Positions 63,402-64,000 of a stretch of DNA of 64,000 bases are shown here, piece after piece (positions within the stretch are counted from its first letter, which is position 1; each line of letters starts with the position of its first letter). The notes under the pieces are model-generated. The model ran no database searches and was not told the origin of the DNA. It was given only the letters and a program-made list of their open reading frames with translations. Origin of the DNA: Bacteroidota bacterium (lineage in GTDB: Bacteria > Bacteroidota > Bacteroidia > Chitinophagales > Chitinophagaceae); contig JAFDXF010000087.1 of assembly GCA_018268055.1 (NCBI GenBank), forward strand, positions 79,246-143,245, in the 5' to 3' direction. Position numbers and translations under genes: made by a program.

Positions 63402-64000
63402 TGCTATTAAATTAAAAAATGAAATTTGGGCTATCAGCTTTTGTACTGCTATTGTACGCCGAATGCTTTCGGGGTTCCGGCTATTCACTACTACTCCGCC
63501 GCAAGAGCTGAGCACAAAACCATCAGCGGGGTATCCGTTTCTATCCGGCAGCTTTTGGGCAGGGGAATATCTATTGAGCAGGGTTTAGAATAGTTGAAGG
63601 TTGTTGAATAAAGTTTAATTTGGGTTAAACGTTTCTGGATTGTACGGAAAGGCATATAGAATGTTTAAGGTAGATTAAAATGATTTTATCTCATTATGTA
63701 ACCAACAAAACTGGTTGCGTTTTTAAACAAGACGATGTACACTATGAGCAAATAATGTTTTCCGTTTTTTACATCCCCGAAGGATGTTGGCTTTGCCATG
63801 TCTGTTTTTGAAAAATTTAATCGCTATATGCAGCTATTGTATTATCTTAGATTGAATATTCTTTAAAAAGTATAAAACCCGCTCACCCAAAACTGCGCTG
63901 ACCAACAACTACAAAAATACTTTGTACCATACAAACAGCACAAACGTCGGCCAACGTAAAAGTATACCGACAAGCCCGCCAATATCTTTTAACTACGGGC
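63402..64000. other. Gene-free right end with degenerate repeats
   Basis: About 600 bp without a supportable gene. It contains a CCGAATGCTTTCGGGG-like near-palindrome at 63459-63474, a GTTGAAGGTTGTTGAA / GTTTAA-rich patch at 63588-63640 and the hairpin at 63771-63787. The last 130 bases contain pieces such as CGTCGGCCAACGT and GACAAGCCCGCC, which suggest the worn end of a larger element that continues past the window. Confidence 0.6.
63771..63787. repeat. Small palindrome in the right-end spacer
   Basis: ACATCC-CCGAA-GGATGT forms a six-bp perfect stem with a five-base loop. It is not followed by a U-run, and it is 370 bp from the protease gene, so it is probably an interspersed hairpin rather than that gene's terminator. 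Confidence 0.5.

Noticed and set aside
1..64000. tRNA, rRNA or insertion-sequence genes
   Set aside because: No cloverleaf-like sequence, ribosomal RNA stretch or transposase motif was recognised on reading both strands.

Overview
The window reads as a chromosomal segment of an AT-rich member of the Bacteroidota, probably Chitinophagales. The phylum call rests on a SusC/SusD pair heading a glycan-utilisation locus, the near absence of Shine-Dalgarno sequences, several TAnnTTTG-type -7 promoter boxes, a LytTR/LytS-type two-component pair and a three-subunit sdhCAB operon with a single long cytochrome b. The family-level call is an inference. No rRNA, tRNA, transposase or CRISPR array was seen.

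Region 1 (1-6361) holds, on the minus strand, mazG, an orphan NtrY-like sensor kinase translationally coupled to it (GTGA overlap), and murB, which is cut by the left edge. A secreted YD-like hypothetical gene lies divergently on the plus strand. Region 2 (6367-29319) is a 14-gene minus-strand polysaccharide utilisation locus for sialylated host-type glycans. In transcription order it runs SusC, SusD, a hairpin terminator, sialic acid lyase, NanM-like epimerase, MFS transporter, sialidase, sialate O-acetylesterase, N-acylglucosamine 2-epimerase, NagA, an EamA permease, GH27, an SGNH-GH20 fusion, GH29 and GH2. A divergent FadR-type GntR regulator sits upstream, and three copies of a TGTAWTACA-type palindrome lie between it and SusC. 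Outer enzymes strip acetyl, sialyl, fucosyl, Gal, GalNAc and GlcNAc residues. NanA, the epimerase and NagA then take Neu5Ac through ManNAc and GlcNAc towards GlcN-6-P. The needed amino-sugar kinase may be the one at 60932-61774.

Region 3 (29333-40629) is housekeeping: a LytTR/LytS pair, threonine aldolase, glucose-6-phosphate isomerase, a SpmA/SpmB-like membrane protein, YchF, and a very large unrecognised surface/outer-membrane protein. Short tandem repeats lie upstream of ychF.

Region 4 (40848-50370) is a type I restriction-modification locus (hsdM, ORF6N protein, hsdS, GxxExxY protein, RhuM protein, hsdR) that repeats have invaded. Inside hsdR, about ten codons before Walker A, lies an in-frame 624-bp insertion: a DUF559 nuclease-like domain flanked by GC-rich palindromic repeats with inverted ends. 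A second, domain-less copy of the same repeat is inserted in frame further down hsdR. A different family, seven perfect-period 42-bp repeats, abuts the start codon of the GxxExxY nuclease-like gene. This is the most unusual part of the window: two small nuclease modules, each with its own repeat family, both inside one restriction operon.

Region 5 (50777-63401) is metabolic: sdhCAB, a hypothetical gene, thrABC preceded by a leader peptide with nine consecutive threonine codons and a hairpin (a classical attenuator layout), murQ with a BadF-type sugar kinase, and an S41 C-terminal processing protease. The last 600 bases (63402-64000) carry no gene that I can support, only degenerate repeats and small hairpins.
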